From Bacteroidota bacterium (GTDB lineage Bacteria > Bacteroidota > Bacteroidia > Bacteroidales > FEN-979): DNA of 64,000 nucleotides. The notes under the pieces were generated by a model that ran no database searches, was not told the origin of the DNA, and saw only the letters and a list, made by a program, of their open reading frames with translations. Positions within the stretch are counted from its first letter, which is position 1. Each line of letters starts with the position of its first letter. The DNA is taken from the NCBI GenBank assembly GCA_026391355.1, contig JAPLDH010000077.1:186001-250000 (forward strand). The letters are read 5' to 3'. Positions 1 to 9,400 of this stretch are shown here, piece by piece. A program made the position numbers and the translations under genes.

Positions 1-2
1 AG

Positions 3-1136
3 TTTGTCGGCACTCCGGGTTTCTCCGCCGACAATGCACCATGGACCAGCCTTGCCTTCAGTCCCGACGGTCAGCCCTATGTTGCCTATTCCGATCGCGG
101 ACATGCATGGAAAGCCACCGTGATGAAATTTGACGGCACGAACTGGGTGAACGTAGGAACTCCCGGTTTCTCCGACGGTGAAGTGCTTTACACCAGCCTT
201 GCCTTCAGCCCCGCGGGAGAACCCTGGGTGGCATTCCAGGACTACCCGGATTCGCACGATCCGGTCGTCATGAAATTCAACGGTACTTCATGGGTGAACG
301 TGGGAAGTGCACCCATTTCATTCTACGGCGCCTGGAGTTTAAACCTCGCTTTCAGTCCTTCCGGCATACCCTATGTAGCTTTTTCACAGGACTCCCCTGG
401 TGGTGGCATGGTGGTAAAGTTTGACGGAACCAACTGGACACCGGTAGGTCCCGATATCTTCTCCTACGATGTGGCAGGAGGTACAGACCTTACTGTTAAC
501 CCGGTGAATGGACAGCCTTACGTGACATTTATTGATTTTGCACATTCCTTCAAGGCTTCTGTCATGAGATTTGACGGCGCCAATTGGGTAGATGTCGGGA
601 CAAGGGGCTTCTCGCAGGGGAGCGTGGGCTATCCAACCATTGCATTCAATCCGGGCGGTGAACCCTATGTTGCATACATCGATTTTGGAAATTTCGATAA
701 GGCTTCGGTCATGAAATTCGACGGCACAAATTGGGTGAGTGTCGGAAATGCAGGCTTCTCTGACGGGGTCATCAATTCCCCATTCCTCGTAATGAGCCCC
801 GCCGGTCAACCATATCTCGCTTACGAGGATGTTGAAAATGGCAGGAAGGTAACCGTTAAGTATTTCGGTGCTCCCGCTGGCATCGATGAACCCGGTCAGT
901 TGCCACTCTCCTTCTATCCGAACCCTGCATCGGAATCCCTGACCCTGGACCTGGGAAATATCCCCGGCCATGTAACCTCCGTTAAAATCAACGATATAAA
1001 AGGGGTAAACTTTTTCGAAGAACAAAACTGCAAGGGGAATTTGGTCATTGATGTCGGAAATTATCCCTCCGGGATCTATCTTATTTCTGTTAGATCAGCC
1101 AATGCAAACAACTTTGGCAAATTCTGTAAAAAGTAA
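3..1136 (+). CDS. Secreted repeat protein (KFDGTNWVNVGTPGFSDG...SLAFSPxGEPYVAYxD repeats) with type A T9SS C-terminal sorting domain; 5' end outside window
   Basis: Frame 3 is open from the window edge (FVGTPGFSADNAPWTSLAFSPDGQPYVAY...) into the listed ORF; about 47-aa tandem repeats; C-terminus LSFYPNPASESLTLDL...YPSGIYLISV...GKFCKK is typical type A CTD. Confidence 0.9.
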   Translation, partial: FVGTPGFSADNAPWTSLAFSPDGQPYVAYSDRGHAWKATVMKFDGTNWVNVGTPGFSDGEVLYTSLAFSPAGEPWVAFQDYPDSHDPVVMKFNGTSWVNVGSAPISFYGAWSLNLAFSPSGIPYVAFSQDSPGGGMVVKFDGTNWTPVGPDIFSYDVAGGTDLTVNPVNGQPYVTFIDFAHSFKASVMRFDGANWVDVGTRGFSQGSVGYPTIAFNPGGEPYVAYIDFGNFDKASVMKFDGTNWVSVGNAGFSDGVINSPFLVMSPAGQPYLAYEDVENGRKVTVKYFGAPAGIDEPGQLPLSFYPNPASESLTLDLGNIPGHVTSVKINDIKGVNFFEEQNCKGNLVIDVGNYPSGIYLISVRSANANNFGKFCKK

Positions 1137-1141
1137 AAGGT

Positions 1142-1285
1142 ATGAAGAACCTTTTTCTGCTTTCTTCCGGACTCCTGGTGCTGGCAGGTTGTCACAAGAA
1201 TGAGACTACAGTGACATCGCATGTTTTCATTGAGAATACCCAGGTTTATCTCGCAATAAACTCACCCCCGGCCCCCTCTCTTTAA
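1142..1285 (+). pseudogene. Short lipoprotein-like ORF (47 aa), probably truncated; last codons lie in a C/G-rich hairpin repeat
   Basis: MKNLFLLSSGLLVLAGCHKNETT... has a signal peptide and LAGC lipobox; ends ...NSPPAPSL* inside the CCCCCTCTCTTT hairpin. Confidence 0.5.
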
Positions 1286-1300
1286 AACAAAGAGAGGGGG
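1272..1300. repeat. Palindromic C/G-rich intergenic repeat (REP-like), CCCCCTCTCTTT-AAAAC-AAAGAGAGGGGG
   Basis: Perfect 12-bp arms; same style as elements at 20996, 21875 and 31899. Confidence 0.75.
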
Positions 1301-1517
1301 GGATGATTTCCGTGCCAAGCAGAGTGAAATTCATAATGTCGCTCTATAGTCCTCATCTCAAAATCCGCAAAATAATTCCTAAATTTACGAAGCCAATGAA
1401 AAGCTCCTCAAGGCATGAAACAGGCAGGTGTTAGCTGCAATATAATAAGGAGACCCGGAATAGTCTGGCTCCTTCTGCTTATATTACCATTTTCCTGTTC
1501 GATAACTTCCATATTAA

Positions 1518-2282
1518 ATGAAAATATATATATACCTCTTTGCAGTCCTCATTCCTGGTATTCTTTGTGCCCAAAACACAAGATATCAGCCTTCTCAACT
1601 GGATACAATCTGGAGGAATGTCGGAAATCCCGGCTTTTCTGCCGGACATGCCGGCTGGACAAGTCTTGCCTTCGGTCCTTCAGGTGAACCTTATGTGGCT
1701 TACCAGGATTCAGTTAATTCGAGAAAATCTACTGTCATGCGTTTTAACGGAACGAACTGGGTGAATGTAGTAGATCCCGGTTTCTCTGCCGGAGAAGTAG
1801 ATTATACAAGCCTTGCATTCAGCCCTTCCGGTAAGCCCTATGTAGAATACATGGATCATTTCAACGGCTGGTTTGCAACGGTGATGAAATTTGACACCCT
1901 TTGTTTTGTCGCTCCGGCTGGTCCGATCACAGGCCCCAATCAAGTATGCCAGGGCACTTCCGGATATCTTCATTTGATGAAACCCGGAACCGGAGAGAAC
2001 TGCCTCGTGGTTTATAAGGTCCTGACCCCCAATGGTGACAAGCTCAATGACCGCTGGCTCATTTACTGTATAGAGAATTACCCGGTCAATAAGGTGGAGA
2101 ACTTTAATTATTGGGTAGATTTGGTCTCTTCCATTTCCAACTACGATAATATTACAAAGGTCTGGAACGGGACGGATAAAATCGGTGATGTTGTTCCGGA
2201 CGGAACCTATTATTATCTGATCAGTATAAAGAATGCGCAAACACTCAAGGGTTGGGTGTTTGTGCGGGCGGGATTAAAATGA
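1518..2282 (+). CDS. Secreted paralogue of the first gene's repeats with a C-terminal gliding-motility (CHU_C / type B T9SS)-like domain
   Basis: VGNPGFSAGHAGWTSLAFGPSGEPYVAYQD repeats, then AGPITGPNQVCQGTSG, then VLTPNGDKLNDRWLIYCIENYP...VWNGTDKIGDVVPDGTYYYLI. Confidence 0.75.
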   Translation: MKIYIYLFAVLIPGILCAQNTRYQPSQLDTIWRNVGNPGFSAGHAGWTSLAFGPSGEPYVAYQDSVNSRKSTVMRFNGTNWVNVVDPGFSAGEVDYTSLAFSPSGKPYVEYMDHFNGWFATVMKFDTLCFVAPAGPITGPNQVCQGTSGYLHLMKPGTGENCLVVYKVLTPNGDKLNDRWLIYCIENYPVNKVENFNYWVDLVSSISNYDNITKVWNGTDKIGDVVPDGTYYYLISIKNAQTLKGWVFVRAGLK

Positions 2283-2382
2283 ATCCTGGTAAAATGAATA
2301 AAAATAACGTCCTGTGATCAGCGAACAACTAACAGTGAACAGTTGTATTGTCAAAATTGCTACGGGGTGAATTTTGAGGCAA

Positions 2383-2412
2383 ATTGTTAATGGAGATAAT
2401 TTCTTACCTTTG
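2383..2412 (+). promoter_or_regulatory. Putative Bacteroidetes housekeeping promoter of the purF-like gene
   Basis: ATTG-N18-TACCTTTG (consensus about TTTG-N19-TANNTTTG) 27 nt before the ATG. Confidence 0.55.
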
Positions 2413-2438
2413 CACCTCCTTTTCTCAACATTTCAGAA

Positions 2439-4340
2439 ATGAGCGATGTTATCAATCATGAGTGCGGTATTGCCCTGATACGTTTGCTAAAACCCCTTGA
2501 ATACTACCTTTCCAAATATGGTACAGCCCTTTACGGGATAAACAAACTTCACCTGTTGATGCAGAAGCAACATAACCGGGGTCAGGACGGCGCCGGTGTC
2601 GCGACCATCAAGTTTGACACGGAACCTGGTCATCAATTCATCAATCGTGTAAGGTCAGATTCAGATACTCCGCTAAAGGATATTTTCCAGACAATTCGTG
2701 GCCGTATTCATGAAATTGGAATCAGGACGCCACAACGGTTATGCGATATCGGCTGGTTGAAAGACAATGTAGATTTTATTGGCGAAATCTATCTCGGTCA
2801 TTTACGGTATGGAACATATGGCAGCAATACCCTTATGAATATACATCCTATTGTAAGAGAGAATAACTGGATCACAAAAAACCTGGTTTTGGCCGGCAAT
2901 TTCAATCTTACCAATGTGGATGAACTTTTTAACAAACTTATTGACCTTGGTCAACACCCTGTTGAAACATCGGATACGATCACGATTCTTGAAAAAATTG
3001 GTCATTTCCTTGATGAGGAAAATGATGAGCTGTATCAGAAATTCAAGGCAGAAGGTTTTCCGAAACGAAAGATCACCGGTCAGATCGGAAAGCACCTTAA
3101 CATTCAGAAGATCCTGCGCAATTCAGCAAAGAATTGGGATGGCGGGTATGTTATTGCCGGGATGGTGGGGCATGGCGATGCTTTTGTAATGCGCGATCCC
3201 AATGGAATTCGTCCAGCCTTTTATTACAATAATGAAGAGGTTGTTGTGGTCACCTCCGAACGTCCTGTCATCCAGACCACGTTCAATGTTCCCTTTGAAT
3301 CAATCGCTGAGATCAAACCAGGTAATGCTCTGATCATTAAGAAAGATGGGACAGTATCCGAGAAGCAGATCAGAAAATCGAATGGGAAAAGGTCTTGTTC
3401 CTTCGAACGGATCTACTTTTCACGGGGAACGGATAAAGAAATCTATACCGAACGTAAGAAACTTGGTAAATTCCTGACACCCGGGATTCTGAAGGAAATT
3501 AATTATGATATCGAAAGCACGGTTTTTTCCTATATACCCAACACTGCTATTGATGCTTATTACGGTCTGATCAAAGAACTTGATATTTTCTGCGACGAGA
3601 TTAAAAAAGACCGGATACTGGAAGCAAAAGACAAACTTACTCCCCAAAAAGTTGATGAAATTCTAAAACTGCGTCCCAGAATAGAGAAAGTCGCAGTAAA
3701 GGACCTGAAACTCAGAACATTTATTGCCCAGGATAGTCAGCGGGACGACCTTGCTGCCCATGTTTACGATATTACCTATGGCAGCATCCGGAAGGGAATT
3801 GATAACCTGGTGGTGCTCGATGATTCAATTGTTCGGGGAACAACGCTTAAACAAAGCATCATCCGGATACTCGACCGGTTAGGACCGAAAAAAATTATCA
3901 TCGCATCTTCCGCTCCGCAAATCCGGTATCCGGACTGCTATGGGATCGATATGGCCAAATTGAATGATTTTATTGCTTTTAAAGCAGCCATTGCCCTCCT
4001 CAAAGAAACCCACCTTGAGGGGATCATTCATGAAGTTTACAGGAAAGCCAAAGAACAACAAGGGATCCCAAAGGAGAAAATGGTGAACTATGTAAAAGAG
4101 ATCTACCAGCCATTTACTCCCGGAAAAATTTCTGAAAAAATTGCTGCATTACTTAAGCCATCAGATATTAATGCTAAAATTTCAATCGTTTTTCAAACGA
4201 TTGAAGATCTCCATGAAGCCATACCGGATCATTCAGGCGATTGGTATTTTACCGGTAATTACCCAACCCCTGGCGGAAATAAAATGGTGAACCGTTCTTT
4301 TATCAATTATATTGAGGGAAGAAACGAAAGGGCTTACTAA
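2439..4340 (+). CDS. purF: Amidophosphoribosyltransferase-like class II glutamine amidotransferase (long Bacteroidetes form)
   Basis: HECGIALI Ntn nucleophile, QKQHNRGQDGAGV, PRPP-binding motif VVLDDSIVRGTT. Confidence 0.85.
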   Translation: MSDVINHECGIALIRLLKPLEYYLSKYGTALYGINKLHLLMQKQHNRGQDGAGVATIKFDTEPGHQFINRVRSDSDTPLKDIFQTIRGRIHEIGIRTPQRLCDIGWLKDNVDFIGEIYLGHLRYGTYGSNTLMNIHPIVRENNWITKNLVLAGNFNLTNVDELFNKLIDLGQHPVETSDTITILEKIGHFLDEENDELYQKFKAEGFPKRKITGQIGKHLNIQKILRNSAKNWDGGYVIAGMVGHGDAFVMRDPNGIRPAFYYNNEEVVVVTSERPVIQTTFNVPFESIAEIKPGNALIIKKDGTVSEKQIRKSNGKRSCSFERIYFSRGTDKEIYTERKKLGKFLTPGILKEINYDIESTVFSYIPNTAIDAYYGLIKELDIFCDEIKKDRILEAKDKLTPQKVDEILKLRPRIEKVAVKDLKLRTFIAQDSQRDDLAAHVYDITYGSIRKGIDNLVVLDDSIVRGTTLKQSIIRILDRLGPKKIIIASSAPQIRYPDCYGIDMAKLNDFIAFKAAIALLKETHLEGIIHEVYRKAKEQQGIPKEKMVNYVKEIYQPFTPGKISEKIAALLKPSDINAKISIVFQTIEDLHEAIPDHSGDWYFTGNYPTPGGNKMVNRSFINYIEGRNERAY

Positions 4341-4738
4341 GAGTAATAAAGATTCTCTCTGATCTTCCCTGCAATTTTAATAAACTCCTCCGGTTTCAGT
4401 TTGAGTTTTGGTTTTCTGAAATCAATGTCATAGATGGAGTTTAACGGCACAAGGTGGATGTGTGCATGAGGTACCTCAAGACCGATCACGGCAATTCCGA
4501 TTCTTTTGCATGGTACAGATTTTTCAACTGCCAGGGCTATCCATTTTGCAAAAACGATAAGACTGGCGAGATCATCATCCTGCATGTCAAAAATATAATC
4601 GGTTTGTTTTTTGGGAATTACAAGAGTATGTCCCTCGGTTAGGGGATTTATATCGAGAAATGCGTAATAATGTTCATTTTCAGCAATCTTATAGGAAGGG
4701 ATCTCTCCTGCAATGATCTTTAAAAAAATGCTTTCCAT
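4337..4738 (-). CDS. HIT family (histidine triad) protein
   Basis: CKRIGIAVIGLEVPHAHIHLVPL histidine triad; N-term ESIFLKIIAGEIPSYKIAE. Confidence 0.95.
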   Translation of the reverse strand: MESIFLKIIAGEIPSYKIAENEHYYAFLDINPLTEGHTLVIPKKQTDYIFDMQDDDLASLIVFAKWIALAVEKSVPCKRIGIAVIGLEVPHAHIHLVPLNSIYDIDFRKPKLKLKPEEFIKIAGKIRENLYYS

Positions 4739-4747
4739 GGATGATGA

Positions 4748-5230
4748 TTATACGGTTTGACGGGATATTTCAATAATTTCAAAAGCGACTTTACCTGCCG
4801 GTACAATTATTTCAACCTGATCACCGATGCATTTCCCCAAAATTCCTTTAGCGATCGGTGAATTTACTGAAATTTTACCCAATTTAACATTTGCTTCATT
4901 CTCTGGTACCAATGTATAGGTGACCGTGCTGTTGTTTTGGGGGTTTTTCAGTTTAACTATAGAGAAGATCAGCACTTTGGAGTAATCAAGTTTTGATTCA
5001 TCAATAAGCCTGGCGTTGCTTATCATTTCCTGCATTTTGGATATTTTCAGCTCAAGCATGGATTGTGCCTCTTTGGCGGCTGCATATTCTGCATTTTCCG
5101 ACAAATCTCCTTTATCCCTTGCCTCTGCTATCTGTTTTGAGATCAGCGGACGTTCAACGGCCACAAGGTTTTGCAATTCTTCCCTAATCTTATGCAAACC
5201 TTCAGGTGTATAATATTTTAACTCCGACAT
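4748..5230 (-). CDS. greA: Transcription elongation factor GreA
   Basis: YYTPEGLHKIREELQNL...RDKGDLSENAEYAAAKE...SPIAKGILGKCIGDQVEI; start assigned at MSELKYY. Confidence 0.95.
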   Translation of the reverse strand: MSELKYYTPEGLHKIREELQNLVAVERPLISKQIAEARDKGDLSENAEYAAAKEAQSMLELKISKMQEMISNARLIDESKLDYSKVLIFSIVKLKNPQNNSTVTYTLVPENEANVKLGKISVNSPIAKGILGKCIGDQVEIIVPAGKVAFEIIEISRQTV

Positions 5231-5261
5231 ACTTTTCATTTTCAAAGATACTACATAATAA

Positions 5262-5293
5262 GACAAAAGACCCTATGAAAGGGTCATTTTGTC
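5262..5293 (-). terminator. Putative intrinsic terminator downstream of the PorV-like gene
   Basis: Minus strand GACCC-TTTCATA-GGGTC followed by TTTTGTCTTATT. Confidence 0.65.
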
Positions 5294-5329
5294 ATTAATG
5301 AAAATAAGATTAACTAAACCAGGTAGTAT

Positions 5330-6406
5330 TTAAAAGTTAAGTTTTATACCTACAGAATGAGTTCCTGAGTACAGGTAGGTAGATCTGTAGGAGTATTCTA
5401 TTCCTATTCCGGTTTCTTTTTCTTTATTGAATGGAACTGAAACAGAGAATCCGCTACTGAATCCGCCGAAAACATTTCCACTTTCAGCAACCGTTCCTGC
5501 AAACATCCCATCCTGGTATGTATAACCTGCCCTTATTGAGAAATAGTATTTCAGCGCATACTCAAGCCCAAGTGTAACCTGATCCTTGGTAAAAGAGTTG
5601 GAGGTGAAATTTCCGGCAAGGGTGATTCTGTGCATTTCACTTGCAAGAACATCATAGGAGGCACCAATGCGAAGCGTAGCCGGTAATTCATAACCCTGCG
5701 ACCTTTGTTCAACGGTGAAGAGGTCATTGTCATTACCATGTGTGGCAATTATTCCACGGAATGAAAGGCCATCCCCTGTAAAGCTCATCGGGGTTCCGAC
5801 ATTTTTCAATGCAACGCCAAATTTGATTTGGTCCTTTGCACCTGTTATGTACTGGACCCCTGCATCGAGGGCAATACCCATAGCGCTTGCATTCTCAATA
5901 GATTCGGAAATAAGTTTAATATTCAAACCTCCGTAAATACTGTTGGAGAAAGCTTTTGCATAAGCCAGGTTAATATTGAGGTAGGCTGGCTTAAACACCC
6001 CCTGGTTCCCTTCCGGTGCATTTGTTGTCGTAATATTTATCTCACCGAAATTCATTGACATGATGCTGACTCCCAAAACCCCTTTGTTTTTGCCAAGTTT
6101 CTGAGAAAAACCAAAGGCCATTATACTGATATCGGAGCCCCTGAGCCAGTCTGTATAAGTAAAATTAATCTCAGTCCCTGCGGTGTGGGCCATACCTGCA
6201 ATATTTGAGTACATGGCATCCAATCCCCAAGCATTGGCAGTATTGACGGAACCCCATCCGCTGCTGTTTGCCCAAGGGTTGATCAGTAATTCCGATGCAC
6301 CCGCCTGACCTGACCTGTCTTTATTTCCTGCAGTTGCTTTATCCATAGGAAAAGCGATAAATCCCACTAAGAAAAGAACTATTAAGCAGCTATATAATTT
6401 TTTCAT
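5330..6406 (-). CDS. PorV/PorQ family outer-membrane protein
   Basis: Signal peptide; GASELLINPWANSSGWGSVNTANAWGLDAMYSNIAGMAHTAGTEINFTYTDWL is characteristic of the family; beta-barrel C-terminus. Confidence 0.8.
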   Translation of the reverse strand: MKKLYSCLIVLFLVGFIAFPMDKATAGNKDRSGQAGASELLINPWANSSGWGSVNTANAWGLDAMYSNIAGMAHTAGTEINFTYTDWLRGSDISIMAFGFSQKLGKNKGVLGVSIMSMNFGEINITTTNAPEGNQGVFKPAYLNINLAYAKAFSNSIYGGLNIKLISESIENASAMGIALDAGVQYITGAKDQIKFGVALKNVGTPMSFTGDGLSFRGIIATHGNDNDLFTVEQRSQGYELPATLRIGASYDVLASEMHRITLAGNFTSNSFTKDQVTLGLEYALKYYFSIRAGYTYQDGMFAGTVAESGNVFGGFSSGFSVSVPFNKEKETGIGIEYSYRSTYLYSGTHSVGIKLNF

Positions 6407-6457
6407 ATTCTTGAATTTTTACGTTTCTTAAGCTTTTAACTATCCGCATATAAATGA

Positions 6458-9400
6458 TTAGAATGAATTCAAGTCAACAGGTCGCAGAATTCCAAACCAT
6501 TTCACGGTCCTCTCACCAAGTCCTTCCGCTTTGATATGGATCAGATAAACACCACCGGATATCGGAATACCGGCAAAATTCTTCAGATCCCAGTCAAGAG
6601 AAGTTTTAGAGTCAGTATTGATACCATTGATGGATCCCCGGGGTTCGATGATACCCGTTTTATCAACGATGAACTGGCGGATCAATGTACCACTCATATT
6701 GAATATTGTAACGGTGCACTTAGAGGGCAGATTTACTATCTTGATCCGGTTGTCGAGCTGATTCCTTTCGTAGTCGTCATATGCATAATATGGATTTGGA
6801 ACCACATTGACAAGGTCAAGATCGCTTACTGATTTCTGATGTTCATTTTTCGTAGTGGCAATGGTTGATGTGTTGAAGGTGTACATTGGCCAGTTTCCGT
6901 TCAGCGTATCCATCGACTCCTTTGGCAAGTCCAAAGCATAATAACGCTGGTACGGTTTGCTTACCCTGATTTTTATGGTGACCTGGTTGCTGAGCCATGC
7001 TTTCCCTTCCACTGACAGTGGGATTCCTACATACAATGCAGAACCAAATGTATTTGCATGATTAAGCGCAGGATAACCTGACATCATGTTATTTCTGATA
7101 TAGGCGCCCCCATCATAGGCAGGGAAGTTTAGTTTTACGGTATCCTTTGCAGCATCAGCAAATTTCCTGGATCCCATGATGTAAACATATTGTTGTCCCC
7201 CGAAAACCGGGTAGAAGGATGCATCATAGATCCTCGGACTTGGATTCCAGATCATGTCACGGCCTCCATCTTTGACAAGCCATGAATTTTCAGAGAACAT
7301 GATATTCAACCGTTCACCGGTTTCCAGGTTAATTGCATACCCGGGAAACCAGCCCATCCCCGTAGGACTGATAAAATTTGATTTCTTTGTGGAATCGGTA
7401 CTTACTACTCCTGTGTCGCCGTCAATATTCACTGATTTTCCCTTCCGGAAATCAAACTGATTTGCACCACCTTCTGCCAACAGGGCATCAGCGCACATTT
7501 CAATGACTGGGCATCTTGACCATTTGGTCCTATCAGTGGTGATAACAATATCGACACTTGCCAGGTAATCCAACGTTGCAATACCTTTTGAGCGGGTAGG
7601 ATAAGCAGGTCCTTCATTGTAATTCAATTGGTTGGAAGCTGCTGAAAGACCATAAGGGGCCCAGGTTCCACCCTGAATTTTGGCGAAATTCTTGTTTGGG
7701 TCCCAAGGGTTACCGCCTCCCCCTGTTTTCATATCAAAATCATTATATGTTGAAACGTCACCTGCATAGGTACCTGACCTTATCCAGTTCTGGTCGTCAG
7801 TAGGGATATCGCTGTCGGGAACACCACTTAACCATTGTTCATTTTCGTTCTCGTAAATAGCAAGCGGAGCATACAACAAGCCATTATCAGAAAAAACATT
7901 GGTTTTGGAGGTATCCGCTTTATCACCGGCAAACGGAACCTGATGAATATTGAGTGCAATTCCCAAATCAAGGAACAACTGCTCATATGGGAAAATGGTC
8001 GTTGTATCAGAGTTGTACACTCTGTTGGTCGTATTGTCGATTAATTCAAATTTTCCGAATTTGATCTTTTTATTCATGAACAGTGAATTGGCTGGACCGG
8101 TATACATGGGAGCAAATTTAACCGTATAGCTTCCATTTATTACATTGAGCGGGTCGACTACTGTAACATTCAGTGGCCCTGCAGAAGCCTTATAAACAGG
8201 GTTATAGGATATCGGGTAGTCAGCGGTTCCATAAACATTCGTTACAGAGTCGGCCATTGGTTTTGCCAGAATCTCTGCGATGGTTGCATCAGAAAATTCC
8301 AGTGGTATGCCGCCATTTCCCTGACCCTGGATTCGGGTGATGATCGGGCCATCTCCATAATTTGAATTCATTTTGTCCTGAAGGGGAATATGCGGAATTG
8401 CAGTATATACTTTGAGGTTGTTACGTCCTCTTAAATAAGGTAACTTCTGACCATCATAATTATTTGGATTATCCTGCATGTATTGTTTATAATTGTTATA
8501 TGCATAAGCAACTGCCAGATAATAATATTGTTTGTGGTTGATTAGTTTGTTGTCTCCGGTAGCAAACGCATCAATTGTCAGAACAAATGAATGTTTGATT
8601 CCCTTGTTTTCTCCGGCCACTTTAATCGATCCGACATTTCCGTTTAAGGTTTGATCAAAACTCCAGTTTATCAGTGTCGATATTTTATTCTGTACATCAC
8701 ATTGTGCAACCAGTCTTGCTTTACTTGCATCGTCAATATCTGATGAACTTACCGTTGCATCTTTCAACTGGAATAATTGGTATCCTTCGAAATGGTAAAT
8801 GGAGTCATTACGAGGTGTAAGGGTGTCAGGATTGGGGATATTCGGGTCAAATTCAACATATTTTTCCTGGTAGTTACTACCGGCGTCATTGGTTTTCCTG
8901 TTTGAGATATAAATGATCAGTTGTTTATCCATTTCCTGTAAAGTGAGGTCGGGTGCGTTGGGGCCGCTCAATACAGCGAAGCAGTTATCAAACAGTGCCT
9001 GGCATTTATCATCCACAACTCTCAGTAATTCAACAGCATCCATCGGAGTGCCGGACACAGTACGTGCCCAGGGAATACCTACCGTGATATAGTTACAAGC
9101 GCCTGGTTTCAGTGTAAACGGACCGGCTGACTGCATAAAACGGCGGTCCTGCGGTGGGTTTCCTGCAGTTTCTTCAGTCCAGTATTTGGGCCCGTTGGGT
9201 GGCGCTCCGGCTGTTCCCCAGTCGCAAGGATCGGAATCACCGGGAAACATAAAATCACAGTCAGGGCCAAAAGCGTTTGCAGTTCTGTTAGCATTTCCAC
9301 CATAATACATCTTGGTATTGTCTTTCCAGATACCTCTCAGGAAGTTGTAATACTCAGGGGCATATAAAGGGTCAGTCATGTAAGGGGGAACACCGGCATT

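Noticed and set aside
384-1025. 213-aa minus-strand ORF opposite the first repeat protein
   Set aside because: Shadow ORF of tandem repeats; no recognisable motifs, while the plus frame has a clear T9SS domain.
1415-1687. 90-aa ORF beginning MKQAGVSCNIIRRPGIVWLLLLILPFSCS
   Set aside because: Looks like a lipoprotein leader at first, but overlaps 1518-2282 in another frame and turns into Cys/Arg-rich noise.
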